Below are positions 1 through 8,497 of a stretch of 64,000 nt of DNA, piece by piece. Positions within the stretch are counted from its first letter, which is position 1, and every line of letters starts with the position of its first letter. The translations under genes and the position numbers were made by a program. The notes under the pieces are model-generated. The model made no database searches and had not been told where the DNA came from. It saw only the letters and a list, made by a program, of their open reading frames with translations. The DNA comes from Corynebacterium urogenitale (GTDB lineage: Bacteria > Actinomycetota > Actinomycetes > Mycobacteriales > Mycobacteriaceae), in contig NZ_CP045032.1 of the NCBI RefSeq assembly GCF_009026825.1, positions 124,001 to 188,000 of the forward strand, written 5' to 3'.

Positions 1-619
1 CAGCAGCCCCTACCTGCAACGCCCGCTGGAGCTCGGCGCGGACGTGGTGCTGCACTCGACCACGAAGTACATCGGCGGGCATTCGGACGTGGTCGGCGGC
101 GCGGTCGTGACCAACGACGCCGAACTCGACGAGCAGATCGAGTTTCTCCTCGGCGGCGCCGGTCCGATCGCCAGCCCCATCGATGCCTACCTCACCGCCC
201 GCGGCCTGAAGACCCTCGGCGTGCGCATGGACCGCCACTGTTCCAACGCGCTGACCATCGCCGAGTGGCTGGACCAGCGCGAGGAGGTCGTGGAGGTGCT
301 GTACCCAGGCCTGCCGAGCCACCCCGGCCACGAGGTTGCGAAGAAGCAGTCCACCGGCAAGGGCTTCGGCGGCATGATCTCCATCCGCCTGAAGGACGAG
401 GCTGCGGCGCTGAAGCTCATCCAGTCCACGACGTTGATCTGCCTGGCGGAGTCCCTCGGTGGTGTGGAGTCTTTGCTGGAGCACCCGGCGACGATGACCC
501 ACCAGTCGGTCGCCGGTTCGCAGCTGGAGGTTCCGCGTGACCTGGTGCGGATCAGCATCGGGATCGAGAACGTGGAGGACCTCATCGCCGACCTTGAGGC
601 TGCGTTCGCGGCGCTGTAA
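1..619 (+). CDS. metB: Cystathionine gamma-synthase, 3' part (5' end outside window)
   Basis: C-terminal ~205 residues of a Cys/Met-metabolism PLP enzyme; the frame is open from base 2, so the start lies upstream. The segment HSTTKYIGGHSDV carries the PLP-binding lysine (STTK) with the family's GHSD motif, and the late part contains SLGGVESLLEHPATMTH and the substrate-side run VRISIGIE. The residues closely follow what I recall of C. glutamicum MetB, which joins O-acetylhomoserine (or O-succinylhomoserine) and cysteine into cystathionine in methionine synthesis. Cystathionine gamma-lyase is the main alternative because the two share this fold and motifs. No frameshift is seen; the stop is TAA at 617-619. 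Confidence 0.88.
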   Translation, partial: SSPYLQRPLELGADVVLHSTTKYIGGHSDVVGGAVVTNDAELDEQIEFLLGGAGPIASPIDAYLTARGLKTLGVRMDRHCSNALTIAEWLDQREEVVEVLYPGLPSHPGHEVAKKQSTGKGFGGMISIRLKDEAAALKLIQSTTLICLAESLGGVESLLEHPATMTHQSVAGSQLEVPRDLVRISIGIENVEDLIADLEAAFAAL

Positions 620-679
620 TCATCTCCGTTCGACGCCACCAGCCAGCACATCAGAAACTCCGCGGGTAACCTCGGGGGC

Positions 680-1246
680 ATGGCTGACACAACTGAGAAC
701 ACGGATCTTGCCTTTGACCCAACCCATGTCACGCACATTCGTGCGGAGCGGCCTGCGGAGGTCGGGGTGATCAACGCGCTCGTCATGCAGGCTTTCGCGG
801 ACTTGCCGGATGGCGATGGGCACCAGAGCTTTGTCGTGGAGAGGCTGCGTAACCAGGGGCAGCTGACGTTCAGCTTTGTGTCTATTAACGAGGGGCGCCC
901 GGTGGGGCACATTGCGGTGTTCCCTGTGGAGGTCACGGGTGAGGACGGCAAGTCTAAGATCAATGGTGTTTATGCGCTGGGGCCGGTGGCTGTGATGCCG
1001 GATCTGCAGGGTGCTGGGCATGGATCCGCGCTGGTCAACCATGCTATTGGTGCTTTGCATGGCCTGGGGGCTAAGGGTGTTGTGGTGTATGGCGATCGGG
1101 AGTTCTTTGCTCGGTTTGGTTTTACTCCAGCGAAGACTTTGGAGTACCCGGGCCGCGATCCGGAGCAGTTCCAGACTCTGTCTTTGGATGGGGAGGGCTT
1201 GCCCACGGGCACTGTGAAGTTCCCCGATGCTTACGAAGGTAAGTAG
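680..1246 (+). CDS. GNAT family N-acetyltransferase (YhbS-like)
   Basis: A 188-residue single-domain GNAT protein. The acetyl-CoA binding region is GPVAVMPDLQGAGHGSALV (residues ~103-121), the family's V-x-P-x-x-Q-x-x-G-x-G loop; a second conserved part is VVVYGDREFFARFGFTPA, typical of the COG3153/YhbS branch. It likely transfers an acetyl group to a small molecule or protein; the substrate cannot be read from sequence. It follows metB by 60 bases in the same direction, but the gap holds no clear link. Its stop is followed at once by G-rich tandem repeats. Confidence 0.85.
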   Translation: MADTTENTDLAFDPTHVTHIRAERPAEVGVINALVMQAFADLPDGDGHQSFVVERLRNQGQLTFSFVSINEGRPVGHIAVFPVEVTGEDGKSKINGVYALGPVAVMPDLQGAGHGSALVNHAIGALHGLGAKGVVVYGDREFFARFGFTPAKTLEYPGRDPEQFQTLSLDGEGLPTGTVKFPDAYEGK

Positions 1247-1282
1247 CGGGCGCGTTCCTAGGGGGGGATCGGCCGGGGGTTT

Positions 1283-1400
1283 GAGTTTTTCGGGGGTTGG
1301 GTGTTCTGGGGGGCTGAGGTTTTTGGGGGTTGGGTGTTCTGGGGGGGCTGAGGTTTTTTGGGGGTTGGGTGTTCTGGGGGGTGAGTTTTCTGGGGCGGCC
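1283..1400 (+). repeat. G-rich tandem repeat, ~33 bp x 3.5
   Basis: Units at 1283-1315, 1316-1349 and 1350-1382, then a part unit to 1400. Each has the core GGGGGTTGGGTGTTCTGGGG with 32-34 bp spacing caused by homopolymer length changes. The top strand has many G-runs and could form G-quadruplexes. It lies between the ends of two convergent genes. Confidence 0.9.
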
Positions 1401-1490
1401 TTTGGGTGAGGCTCCTATTGGTTGAGGTCGCTCTTGGACGCAGTTGCCCCTGCTGACAGATGTCCTTGGTCGCCCCTAGTCGCAGCCACC

Positions 1491-1683
1491 TTGCAGAATT
1501 CGCGGGGGTTAGGGGTGTTGTGATCCCGTGGCCGGGTCTACCTTGCACATTGCAGAATTCGCGGGGGTTAGGGGTGCGATTTGAGGGGGGGTGTTTCATG
1601 GTGTTAACCCCCGCGGATTTCACACCACACACCACAGGCCGCCAAACCCCCGCGGATTTCACATCACACACCACAGGCCGCTA
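1491..1683. repeat. Two repeat families, partly inverted to each other
   Basis: Copies A (1491-1517 and 1550-1576) share 27 identical bases including AATTCGCGGGGGTTAGGGG. Copies B (1606-1644 and 1645-1683) are a direct 39 bp tandem repeat starting AACCCCCGCGGATTTCAC with two or three differences. The CGCGGGGGTTA of A is the reverse complement of the TAACCCCCGCG at the start of B1, so the transcript could fold into a long stem. This sits in the convergent gap 1247-1723, which has no gene I can support. Confidence 0.88.
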
Positions 1684-1723
1684 CCACCGGAATACCCGCG
1701 GCCACCTAAACCCCAGCACTCAC

Positions 1724-2443
1724 CTAAGCGTCGTACCCGAGCTCCTTGAGGATTTCCTTCATCGTGCCTTCGCCGCCAACGACATACTCCAGCTCCAGAA
1801 CCACATCCTTCTCCGGATTCGCGATCACGAGCGTGTCCAGGGTGGGGTCGCCTTCCATCGCAGCGAAGTTGTCGTTCTGATCCTCGATGATCTTGCTATT
1901 TCCCGCTCTTTGCACGCGCAGGACTGCGTTTTCCGCGTATTCTGCGTCGTCGACAATGTCGATGCTGGAGTACTTCCACGGTGTGTCTTTCGCACCCTTG
2001 CATTGCGCACCGGTCATTTCGCGGTCGGCGCGGTCGTCTTCGTACTGCAGGGTGAAGGTGGCGTCTTTGCAGTCGTAGACGAGGTCGCTGATGTCCACGG
2101 GCAGCTTGCCGTTGAGTGCACTGTTGAGTGAGTTGTCTGGGCTGGCGTATCCGCCGGTGCTGGTGGATGTGGTGCTGTTTGCGGCGCTGGTGGTGCTCGT
2201 TGTTTCCTCTGTCGACGACGCCACTTCGCTCGTCTCCGAACTGGTTCCCTGAGCTTCGGAGTTGTCGTCTTCTGAGTCGTTGTTGTTGAGGAAGTAGAAG
2301 CCGCCGAGGACGAGTGCGAGGGTGAGGATTAGTCCTCCGATGACCAGGGGTACGGTTTTACCTCCGCCGCCGGAGTTGTTGCCGGAGTTATTGCCACCGT
2401 GCTTACCGTCGTTACCGCCGTTGGTGCCGTAGGGGTTATTCAT
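1724..2443 (-). CDS. Single-pass membrane protein with extracytoplasmic domain, unknown function
   Basis: About 239 residues. An Asn/Gly-rich cytoplasmic start (MNNPYGTNGGNDG...) is followed by one membrane segment (TVPLVIGGLILTLALVLGGF), a Ser/Thr-rich linker, and a ~120-residue outer domain with two cysteines (YDCKDA, GAQCKGA) that may pair. The start at 2443 is preferred over upstream in-frame starts because GAGAGG lies about 8 bases before it on the minus strand. The layout is that of actinobacterial DUF-type exported proteins that sit next to the membrane; I do not recognise the family. Confidence 0.75.
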   Translation of the reverse strand: MNNPYGTNGGNDGKHGGNNSGNNSGGGGKTVPLVIGGLILTLALVLGGFYFLNNNDSEDDNSEAQGTSSETSEVASSTEETTSTTSAANSTTSTSTGGYASPDNSLNSALNGKLPVDISDLVYDCKDATFTLQYEDDRADREMTGAQCKGAKDTPWKYSSIDIVDDAEYAENAVLRVQRAGNSKIIEDQNDNFAAMEGDPTLDTLVIANPEKDVVLELEYVVGGEGTMKEILKELGYDA

Positions 2444-2662
2444 TGCCATTGCCTCTCGTGTCGTGGTGAGTGTTTCGGAAGCTCTAATGAAGCAGGTGGT
2501 GATTTTGTTCCATGAACTTAGCGCCAATTTCTTTTCACTGGGTGCAGTTACCCTAGTTTGGGGCCAAGCTGGGGGTAGACCCATGCTTTCGAAGATGCAG
2601 CTGTGGGGTTTGCGGGTCCGCGGTTGAAAGCGGGTTGGGGCTTATGAACCTACTATGGGGCC

Positions 2663-3769
2663 ATGGTTGAGATTCCCCAGCAGATGACAGCAATCCGCCA
2701 GCACGCCCACGGCGGGCCGGAAGTCCTCCAGGTGGAGGAGGGCGTTGCCGTGCCAACGCCGGGGCCTGGCCAGCTCCTCGTACGCCTCGAAGCCACGGGG
2801 GTGAACTTTATCGACACCTACTTCCGCGAGGGTATTTACGAGGCACCACTCCCACTTATCCCTGGCCAGGAAGGTGTGGGAGTGGTCGTTGCCCATGGGC
2901 CTTCCACCACGGCTGCTGATCTGGGAGGCTCTATTTCATCGGCTGCCGCGGCAGTCGCCCCATCAGCCACCGAAGAAAACCCGGCAGCTGCAGATCCCGA
3001 TGCCCCAGTCGATGTCCCAGCGCCCAAGCTCCCCGAGGTCGGCACCCGCGTTTCCTTTTGCGACGCCACTGGCACCTACGCACAGTACTGCCTGGTCAGC
3101 GCCGACCGAGTGGTTGAGGTACCGGAGGGTATGGACAGGGCAGTGGCGGCGTCGGTCACTTTGCAGGGCATCACGGCGCACTACCTGGCGCGCGGGGTCT
3201 ACGAGTTGAACGAGGATTCCACATGCGTGATCACCGCGGGCGCGGGCGGCGTGGGGCAGTTACTCACGCAGCTGGCCAAGCACCACGGCGCGACGGTAAT
3301 TTCGCTGCTCAGCAACGATGAGAAGGAGGAGATCTCCCGGAAGGCCGGCGCGGATCACGTACTGCGTTATGAGGAGTATTCCGGCGAGCGCGTCCGCGAG
3401 CTGACGAATGGGGTCGGCGTGGATGTGGTGTACGACGGCGTGGGAGCTTCGACCTTCGCCACCAGCTTGGAGTGCATCCGCCCGACGGGTCTGATGTGCT
3501 TGTTTGGTGCGGCGTCTGGCCCGGTGGATCCGATCGATCCGCAGATTCTCAATAAGCACGGCAGCTTGTTCCTCACGCGCCCGGGCATTAACGCGTGGAC
3601 CTCTCGCGAGGGTGAGTTTGCGATGCGCGCCGGGGAGATTCTGCAGTTGGTGAACGAGGGCGTGCTGAAGGTGAATGTGGGCGCGCAGTATCCGCTGGAG
3701 CAGGCGCGACAGGCGCACGAGGATCTGCAGGCTCGCAAGACTGTCGGTTCCGTGGTGTTGCTGCCGTAG
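2663..3769 (+). CDS. qor: NADPH:quinone reductase / zinc-less alcohol dehydrogenase family
   Basis: A 368-residue MDR-superfamily enzyme. The catalytic-domain start GVNFIDTYFREGIY and PGQEGVGVV are typical of quinone reductase (QOR); the Rossmann nucleotide loop is AGAGGVGQLLTQLAKHHGA (~residues 194-212); no zinc-binding cysteines are seen. It should reduce quinones with NADPH in one-electron steps. The protein is about 40 residues longer than usual because an Ala/Pro-rich insertion (about residues 76-118, SISSAAAAVAPSATEENPAA...) splits the catalytic domain between VVAHG and GTRVSF. It is divergent from the membrane protein upstream. Confidence 0.88.
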   Translation: MVEIPQQMTAIRQHAHGGPEVLQVEEGVAVPTPGPGQLLVRLEATGVNFIDTYFREGIYEAPLPLIPGQEGVGVVVAHGPSTTAADLGGSISSAAAAVAPSATEENPAAADPDAPVDVPAPKLPEVGTRVSFCDATGTYAQYCLVSADRVVEVPEGMDRAVAASVTLQGITAHYLARGVYELNEDSTCVITAGAGGVGQLLTQLAKHHGATVISLLSNDEKEEISRKAGADHVLRYEEYSGERVRELTNGVGVDVVYDGVGASTFATSLECIRPTGLMCLFGAASGPVDPIDPQILNKHGSLFLTRPGINAWTSREGEFAMRAGEILQLVNEGVLKVNVGAQYPLEQARQAHEDLQARKTVGSVVLLP

Positions 3770-3887
3770 CGTCTTGGCTGTGGCGCTGGCCGTATGTCGG
3801 TCGTGCTGCGGAGCCTGTGTCTGATCGTGGCGTGGGGAGTGCACATTTGTCCGCGCGTGTGGCCGGGCGTGGCTACGATCGGAGGGC

Positions 3888-4658
3888 ATGAGCATTATTG
3901 AGCGTTATGAGTCCTTGAACACGACCGATCGCGTAGCTGTCGTCACCGGCGCGAGCGCGGGCATTGGCGCCTCCGCTGCGGAGTTCCTGGCAGCCGACGG
4001 GTGGCATGTGGTGTTGGCCGCCCGTCGTGAGGAGAAGCTGCAGGAGGTCGCGGCGCGGATTACGGAGGCTGGGGGTAAGGCGTCTGTCGTGGTGCTCGAC
4101 GTCACCAGCCAGTCGTCCATCGATGCCTTCGCGGAAAAGCTGAAGGAGATTGGTGGCGGGACGCTGGATCTGCTGGTCAATAATGCGGGTGGTGCGCGTG
4201 GCTTGGATTCTGTGCTGGACGCGGATGCCGAGGATTGGCGGTGGATGTATGAGGCGAATGTGATGGGTACTCTGCAGGTGACGCGGGCTTTGTTCGAGCA
4301 GCTGCGGGCTGCGGAGGCACCGCAGATCATCAACGTGGTGTCCATCGCTGGTCGTGCTGCTTACCGCGGGGGTGCGGGATATAACGCTGCGAAGTTTGGG
4401 GAGACGGCGCTGAGTGATGTGATGCGCATGGAGTTCGCGGAACATGGGGTGCGCGTGTGCCAGCTGGATCCGGGCCGTGTGGCTACGGACTTTTCCCTTA
4501 ATCGCTTTAAGGGTGATGAGGAGAAGGCTGCGGCCGTGTATGCGGACAATCTCAACCTTGTGGCCGATGACATGGGGGAGACGGTGCGGTGGCTGGCTGC
4601 GCGTCCGCGCCACATGGATGTGGAGACGATCATGATCAAGCCGTTGGATCAAGTGTAG
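3888..4658 (+). CDS. Short-chain dehydrogenase/reductase (YdfG-like)
   Basis: 256 residues, the classical SDR length. Visible motifs: TGASAGIG nucleotide loop (~residues 20-27), LVNNAGG (~100), a serine in INVVSIAGRAAY, and catalytic YNAAK (~165-169), then LDPGRVATDF. The clan oxidises or reduces a hydroxyl/keto group with NAD(P)H; the order and the DFS.NRF.GD segment recall E. coli YdfG (3-hydroxy acid/serine dehydrogenase). The exact substrate is inference. It lies 118 bases after the quinone reductase on the same strand. Confidence 0.85.
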   Translation: MSIIERYESLNTTDRVAVVTGASAGIGASAAEFLAADGWHVVLAARREEKLQEVAARITEAGGKASVVVLDVTSQSSIDAFAEKLKEIGGGTLDLLVNNAGGARGLDSVLDADAEDWRWMYEANVMGTLQVTRALFEQLRAAEAPQIINVVSIAGRAAYRGGAGYNAAKFGETALSDVMRMEFAEHGVRVCQLDPGRVATDFSLNRFKGDEEKAAAVYADNLNLVADDMGETVRWLAARPRHMDVETIMIKPLDQV

Positions 4659-4795
4659 CGGGATAGAGCGCTGTGTGAACACTGGAGTTGCACGCGCTGC
4701 GCCACGTGCTGTGAGAGGGGCGACCATGGCGCCGCGAAGGTAGCGCGTGCTGGAGGTGCGCGTGGTGCGCCCCGCGCTGCGGTAAGGTGCTGGGC

Positions 4796-5134
4796 ATGAG
4801 TAAGGACGCGGAGACTGAGATCGCCGAACAGCAGGTAGCCAGCGCAGCGGGCGAGGCGCCCGCGGAAAGCGCGGAAGAGCCGGTTCGGAGTGGTCAGCCG
4901 AGCGCCGAACAGTCTGAGAATGCGGCGCAGGCGGAAGCAACGCCGCCGGAAGCGGCGCAAGGAGATGCGGCTCGGCCGGAGGCGGTGAAGGTGAAGCGAG
5001 CCGAAGATTCCGTTGGCAAGCAGAGGAAGATGCCGAAGACGCTGATTGCCCAGACGGTTGTGGGCATTCTGTTTTCCCTCGCGGTTTTGGCTGTACTAGT
5101 GTACTTCGTGTTCGTGGGGGTTCCCACGCTCTAG
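4796..5134 (+). CDS. Small Glu/Ala-rich protein with one C-terminal membrane segment
   Basis: 112 residues. The first ~75 are acidic, low-complexity (Ala, Glu, Gln, Pro) and probably unstructured; the end has one membrane helix (IAQTVVGILFSLAVLAVLVYFVFVG). ATG at 4796 is chosen over GTG 4787 because AAGGTG lies about 6 bases before it. Small tail-anchored proteins of this type are common in corynebacteria; function unknown. Confidence 0.6.
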   Translation: MSKDAETEIAEQQVASAAGEAPAESAEEPVRSGQPSAEQSENAAQAEATPPEAAQGDAARPEAVKVKRAEDSVGKQRKMPKTLIAQTVVGILFSLAVLAVLVYFVFVGVPTL

Positions 5135-5273
5135 TGTTTGTCGCGCCGTGTCGGCGAAGGCCGATGTTGCCGACCTGGTTTGCGGGGAAACTGAGGGGAG
5201 AGGTGATGTGAGTAGCGGCATCCTATTGCTGGAGAAAATTTCTTGGGAATTTGGGTTTGGGCTCTCAAGGAAA

Positions 5274-5311
5274 CGGCTCAGTGAACAATTGTGAAACTGT
5301 GTACTGAGCCG
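5274..5311 (-). terminator. Inverted repeat downstream of small membrane gene
   Basis: CGGCTCAGT (5274-5282) pairs with ACTGAGCCG (5303-5311) around a 20-base loop. It lies just past the stop of the minus-strand gene at 5330-5563. There is no clear U-run, so termination is a guess. Confidence 0.4.
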
Positions 5312-5329
5312 TCGGGATTGAGTTGAGTC

Positions 5330-5563
5330 CTACTTCTCTGGACTTCGCTCTAGGTAAATAGTCCAGCTAATGAGGTAGACAGCTAGGAAAGTTGCGATGA
5401 TGGATGCGGCGATCCAAAACATGCTGTTAGTAAGCCATGCAGTGAGCCCGCCGAATATCGATGCGGCGAGGCAGAAAACGAAGGCGTTGATGTAGATGAA
5501 TCGTCGATGGCGAGCGCTCTCAGCGCTAAAAATCCCAGTTGAAATGTACTTATAGAAAGTCAA
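5330..5563 (-). CDS. Small two-helix membrane protein, unknown
   Basis: 77 residues with two membrane segments (FIYINAFVFCLAASIFGGLTAWL and MFWIAASIIATFLAVYLISWTI) and charged ends. The start is TTG at 5563, supported by GGAAAGG six bases upstream on the minus strand. Base composition is a little AT-richer than the genes around it. No family recognised; an isolated species-specific gene is possible. Confidence 0.55.
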   Translation of the reverse strand: MTFYKYISTGIFSAESARHRRFIYINAFVFCLAASIFGGLTAWLTNSMFWIAASIIATFLAVYLISWTIYLERSPEK

Positions 5564-5785
5564 GGCTTACCTTTCCATTTTCTAGCGATTTCTAATCGCA
5601 AAGAGTATTGAAATCGACGGCTTTGCTTCCAGCCGATTTTAAAACTTTGCACACAAGTCCAGCGAGAGGGTTGGCCCAAGCAGCTGGTGCGCAAACCAAC
5701 CATCCATGGGCTTGGTGGAGTGCCCAGCCTGCGCGAGCTTTATTGCATTTTAAGCTGAAAGGCCCGTACCGCTGACGTGATGTAG

Positions 5786-5947
5786 ATGCGTGCAGGTCAC
5801 TGCGGAACAGCCCGGAGGAGTTCCAACCGAATCATATGGTGGCGCTGGTCGGATGATCTGGATGAGCGCCTGTTTGGTGTGCTGACGGAGCAGGATGAAT
5901 TCACTGTGGAGGAAGCCCAGTATGCGATAGACAAACTGAACCGATAG
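5786..5947 (+). pseudogene. Remnant with an Ltp-type lipoprotein repeat
   Basis: A 53-codon open frame starting at ATG 5786. Its end, FGVLTEQDEFTVEEAQYAIDKLNR, matches the pattern of the host-cell-surface lipoprotein (Ltp, PF07553) repeat, which reads roughly L....GFT.EEA.YAVDNL and is common at the C-terminus of corynebacterial Ltp proteins. No signal peptide or lipobox remains, so this looks like a decayed gene tail rather than a working protein. The surrounding 5564-5980 holds nothing else I can support. Confidence 0.4.
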
Positions 5948-5980
5948 CCCGCCTGTCGGGGCGGGAGTGAAGATGGGCGA

Positions 5981-6298
5981 CTACGACAGCTGAACGGCGG
6001 TGCCGGAGGCGGAGACCATCATCATTCCGCCCTGGCCGAGAGATTCGTAGTCGATATCCACGCCGACCACGCCGTTGGCGCCCAGCTCGATGGCCCGTTG
6101 CACCATTTCGCCGAGAGCTTCCTCGCGAGCTCGGAGAACCTCACCCTCGTAGGCGGCGGAGCGGCCACCGACGATGTTGCGGAAGCCAGCGCCGATGTCC
6201 TTGAACATGTTGATACCGACGATGGTCTCGCCCGCGACGACGCGGATGTACTGGGTGATGGTGTGACCCTCGACGGTGGGGGTGGTGGTGACGATCAT
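5981..6298 (-). CDS. YbjQ family protein (UPF0145)
   Basis: 105 residues covering the whole YbjQ/UPF0145 family: [15 protein letters not shown] at the start, [38 protein letters not shown] in the middle, and [14 protein letters not shown] near the end. The fold forms pentamers in solved relatives; a heavy-metal role has been proposed but is not established. It is the last host-like gene before the AT-richer block. Confidence 0.9.
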   Translation of the reverse strand: MIVTTTPTVEGHTITQYIRVVAGETIVGINMFKDIGAGFRNIVGGRSAAYEGEVLRAREEALGEMVQRAIELGANGVVGVDIDYESLGQGGMMMVSASGTAVQLS

Positions 6299-6529
6299 GG
6301 TGTGCTGCTCCTTTGTGAGTGGTTCATGTGGTCGTGTCGATCTTACCGACCCAATCGGTGACTACGCGGTTCGGTAAAGCGTTGAAGATTCTGCAGCGAG
6401 TAATACGTGGTGGAAGTGAGCCACATCCTATCGAGTCAGGATCGACGTTTTTGGCAAATAGTCCAGTCAGTGTAAAGGGCTGTTCCATTTGAAAGCTAGA
6501 ATGTATCAGACAGTCAAGGAGGGTTCATT

Positions 6530-8494
6530 GTGAGTGAAAAGCCGGACTACACGGTGACTCAAATTCGTGGACCTTTCGTCGAGCTAGAACCACATCCCGA
6601 ACACTGCACCACCATGGATGAGATGCGGGACTATTGCTCGCGGTTGCGATTAGAGGGACACGTGCTCGCTGCTGATCTATTTGCTGGTGCAGGTGGCATT
6701 TCCCTGGGGTTGGAAGAAGCTGGTTTCAAGGTCGTACTGGGTGTCGACCACTACGTAGAAGCTGTCAAGACTCACCGCCATCATTTTGGTGGTTTTTCTA
6801 CCGACTGGGATCTGGCAACCGAGGAATCAATCGTTCGCGTTGCAGAATTAATGAAGGAATGCGGAATTGAAATCTTGGCTGGAGGACCTCCATGCCAACC
6901 CTTCTCTAAAGCCGGTCGAAATGGCATCCGCCACTTGGTCGAAAAGGGTCTCAGGGAAGCCCATGATCAGAGACGTGACCTTTGGCGTTCCTACTTGGAG
7001 ATTGTTAGCCGAGCTAGGCCAGCTGCCATCATCATGGAGAATGTTCCAGATATGGCATTGGATGAAGAGATGTTCATCCTTCGATCAATGATCGAGGAAT
7101 TGGAGCAACTCGGCTATTCAGTATACGAAAAGGTTATCGAAACTTGGCGTTATGGAGTGCCTCAGACTCGTCAGCGCCTCATACTTGTAGCGTTCCGTGA
7201 CGGGCACGAGTTCGCATGGCCGGAGGGCTTCAACAAGCCAGTTTCTCTTTGGAATGCTATCGGCGAGATGCCGGCGGTAGAAGGCGGATGGCGACCGGAA
7301 GGTGGCGCTCAGGGTTGGAAAGAGTATGACGAGCCGCTAACCGAGTTCCAACGGTACATCCGTCGTCGGGTTGCAGACGAAGACAAGCACAAACTTTTCG
7401 ATCACATTACCCGGCCAGTTCGCGAGGATGATCGAGAAGCCTTTGAGTTGATGGATTCGACGACAAAGTACTCGGATCTGCCAGAACACCTTCGTCGCTA
7501 CCGTTCCGATATCTACGACGATAAGTACAAGCGATTGGATGAGGATGACCTCTCTCGGACCATCACGGCGCATATTGCTAAAGATGGTTATGGGTACATT
7601 CATCCTCGGCAGACACGAACTTTGACGGTTCGAGAAGCTGCGAGAATCCAAACCTTCCCTGATGACTTCCGATTTAATGGTCCACCAAGTGCTGCTTTCA
7701 AACAGATCGGAAATGCAGTTCCGCCGAGGGCCGCGGGGGCAATCGCAGAAGCGATTGCGGAAACTCTGAAGAGAGAGAAAACAAAGGACTGGTCGGCTCG
7801 AACTCTATCCGCTGCATTAGCTAGCTGGTTCCATGAACTTCCCGAGAAGGACCGTATAGAGCCATGGCTATGGACGGATTCACGCTGGAAAGCCCTACTG
7901 GGAGAAATGCTTCTTGTGAGGGTTCGGAAAGCAACTGTTGATCAGATTTGGCCGGTAATTGATTCATTGCCTTCACCGACGAAGGAGAGTCCTTCCGTTC
8001 CGGAGGAAACCGTAGAGATCCTTTCAGATATGTTGATGGGCATTGGGCAACGCAAAAAGGCAGAACGTCTGCGTCTCTTGGTCGACCAAATGAGGAGGTT
8101 TCCTTCTGCACTGTGGGAAGTCAAGATCGATCGCAAGTCTCTAACGACGATTAATCCTGGTGAAGCGGCGATGGTCGAGCTAATCGCTCCTGTTGAAGAT
8201 CTGGGCGGAGACAAGTCGGAAGAGCCCGTCATCTCAACGTCGGGTGTCATCCGCCTTACTTCGAGGTTCCAATCTGTTTCAACTGAGCGAAGGAATCGAC
8301 AGACGGATGGTCGCTTGTCAGTGGCTCGCATGCTTGGGTTGAACGAGAATTCTCGCGCGGCTCACCTGGCTTTGGTCGAGCTATCCGTTTCTCGTTGTCG
8401 AGTCAGTTCGCCAATCTGTGAGCGTTGTCCTTTGGAACAGTGGTGCGACAAATTTGGAGTTGAAGACCTAACGCTCCCGCTTCAAGAACGCTAA
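6530..8494 (+). CDS. C5-cytosine DNA methyltransferase fused to an endonuclease III-like Fe-S domain
   Basis: 654 residues, start GTG 6530 with AAGGAGGG ten bases upstream. Residues ~45-415 are a Dcm-type methylase: motif I DLFAGAGG (49-56), catalytic Cys122 in PPCQPFS, motif VI ENV (170-172), motif VIII QTRQRL (212-217) and motif X KQIGNAVPP (391-399). Residues ~450-640 follow the HhH-GPD/endonuclease III layout: LLGEMLL, IGQRKKAERLRLL, a hairpin-like INPGEAA (541-547), and four cysteines C623-x6-C630-x2-C633-x5-C639, exactly the Nth [4Fe-4S] spacing. The Nth catalytic Lys and Asp are not visible at the matching places (GEAA; VISTS), so glycosylase activity is doubtful. It would methylate host DNA for the converging restriction-like operon; the fused domain may find or repair T:G mismatches from deaminated 5-methylcytosine (inference). 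Confidence 0.9.
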   Translation: MSEKPDYTVTQIRGPFVELEPHPEHCTTMDEMRDYCSRLRLEGHVLAADLFAGAGGISLGLEEAGFKVVLGVDHYVEAVKTHRHHFGGFSTDWDLATEESIVRVAELMKECGIEILAGGPPCQPFSKAGRNGIRHLVEKGLREAHDQRRDLWRSYLEIVSRARPAAIIMENVPDMALDEEMFILRSMIEELEQLGYSVYEKVIETWRYGVPQTRQRLILVAFRDGHEFAWPEGFNKPVSLWNAIGEMPAVEGGWRPEGGAQGWKEYDEPLTEFQRYIRRRVADEDKHKLFDHITRPVREDDREAFELMDSTTKYSDLPEHLRRYRSDIYDDKYKRLDEDDLSRTITAHIAKDGYGYIHPRQTRTLTVREAARIQTFPDDFRFNGPPSAAFKQIGNAVPPRAAGAIAEAIAETLKREKTKDWSARTLSAALASWFHELPEKDRIEPWLWTDSRWKALLGEMLLVRVRKATVDQIWPVIDSLPSPTKESPSVPEETVEILSDMLMGIGQRKKAERLRLLVDQMRRFPSALWEVKIDRKSLTTINPGEAAMVELIAPVEDLGGDKSEEPVISTSGVIRLTSRFQSVSTERRNRQTDGRLSVARMLGLNENSRAAHLALVELSVSRCRVSSPICERCPLEQWCDKFGVEDLTLPLQER

Positions 8495-8497
8495 TCC

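Noticed and set aside
187..963. Long minus-strand frame of 258 codons
   Set aside because: Antisense to metB and the GNAT gene; no family features and no ribosome site.
6340..6360. ACCGA-CCCAA-TCGGT inverted repeat as island attachment site
   Set aside because: No second copy seen at the far end of the block.
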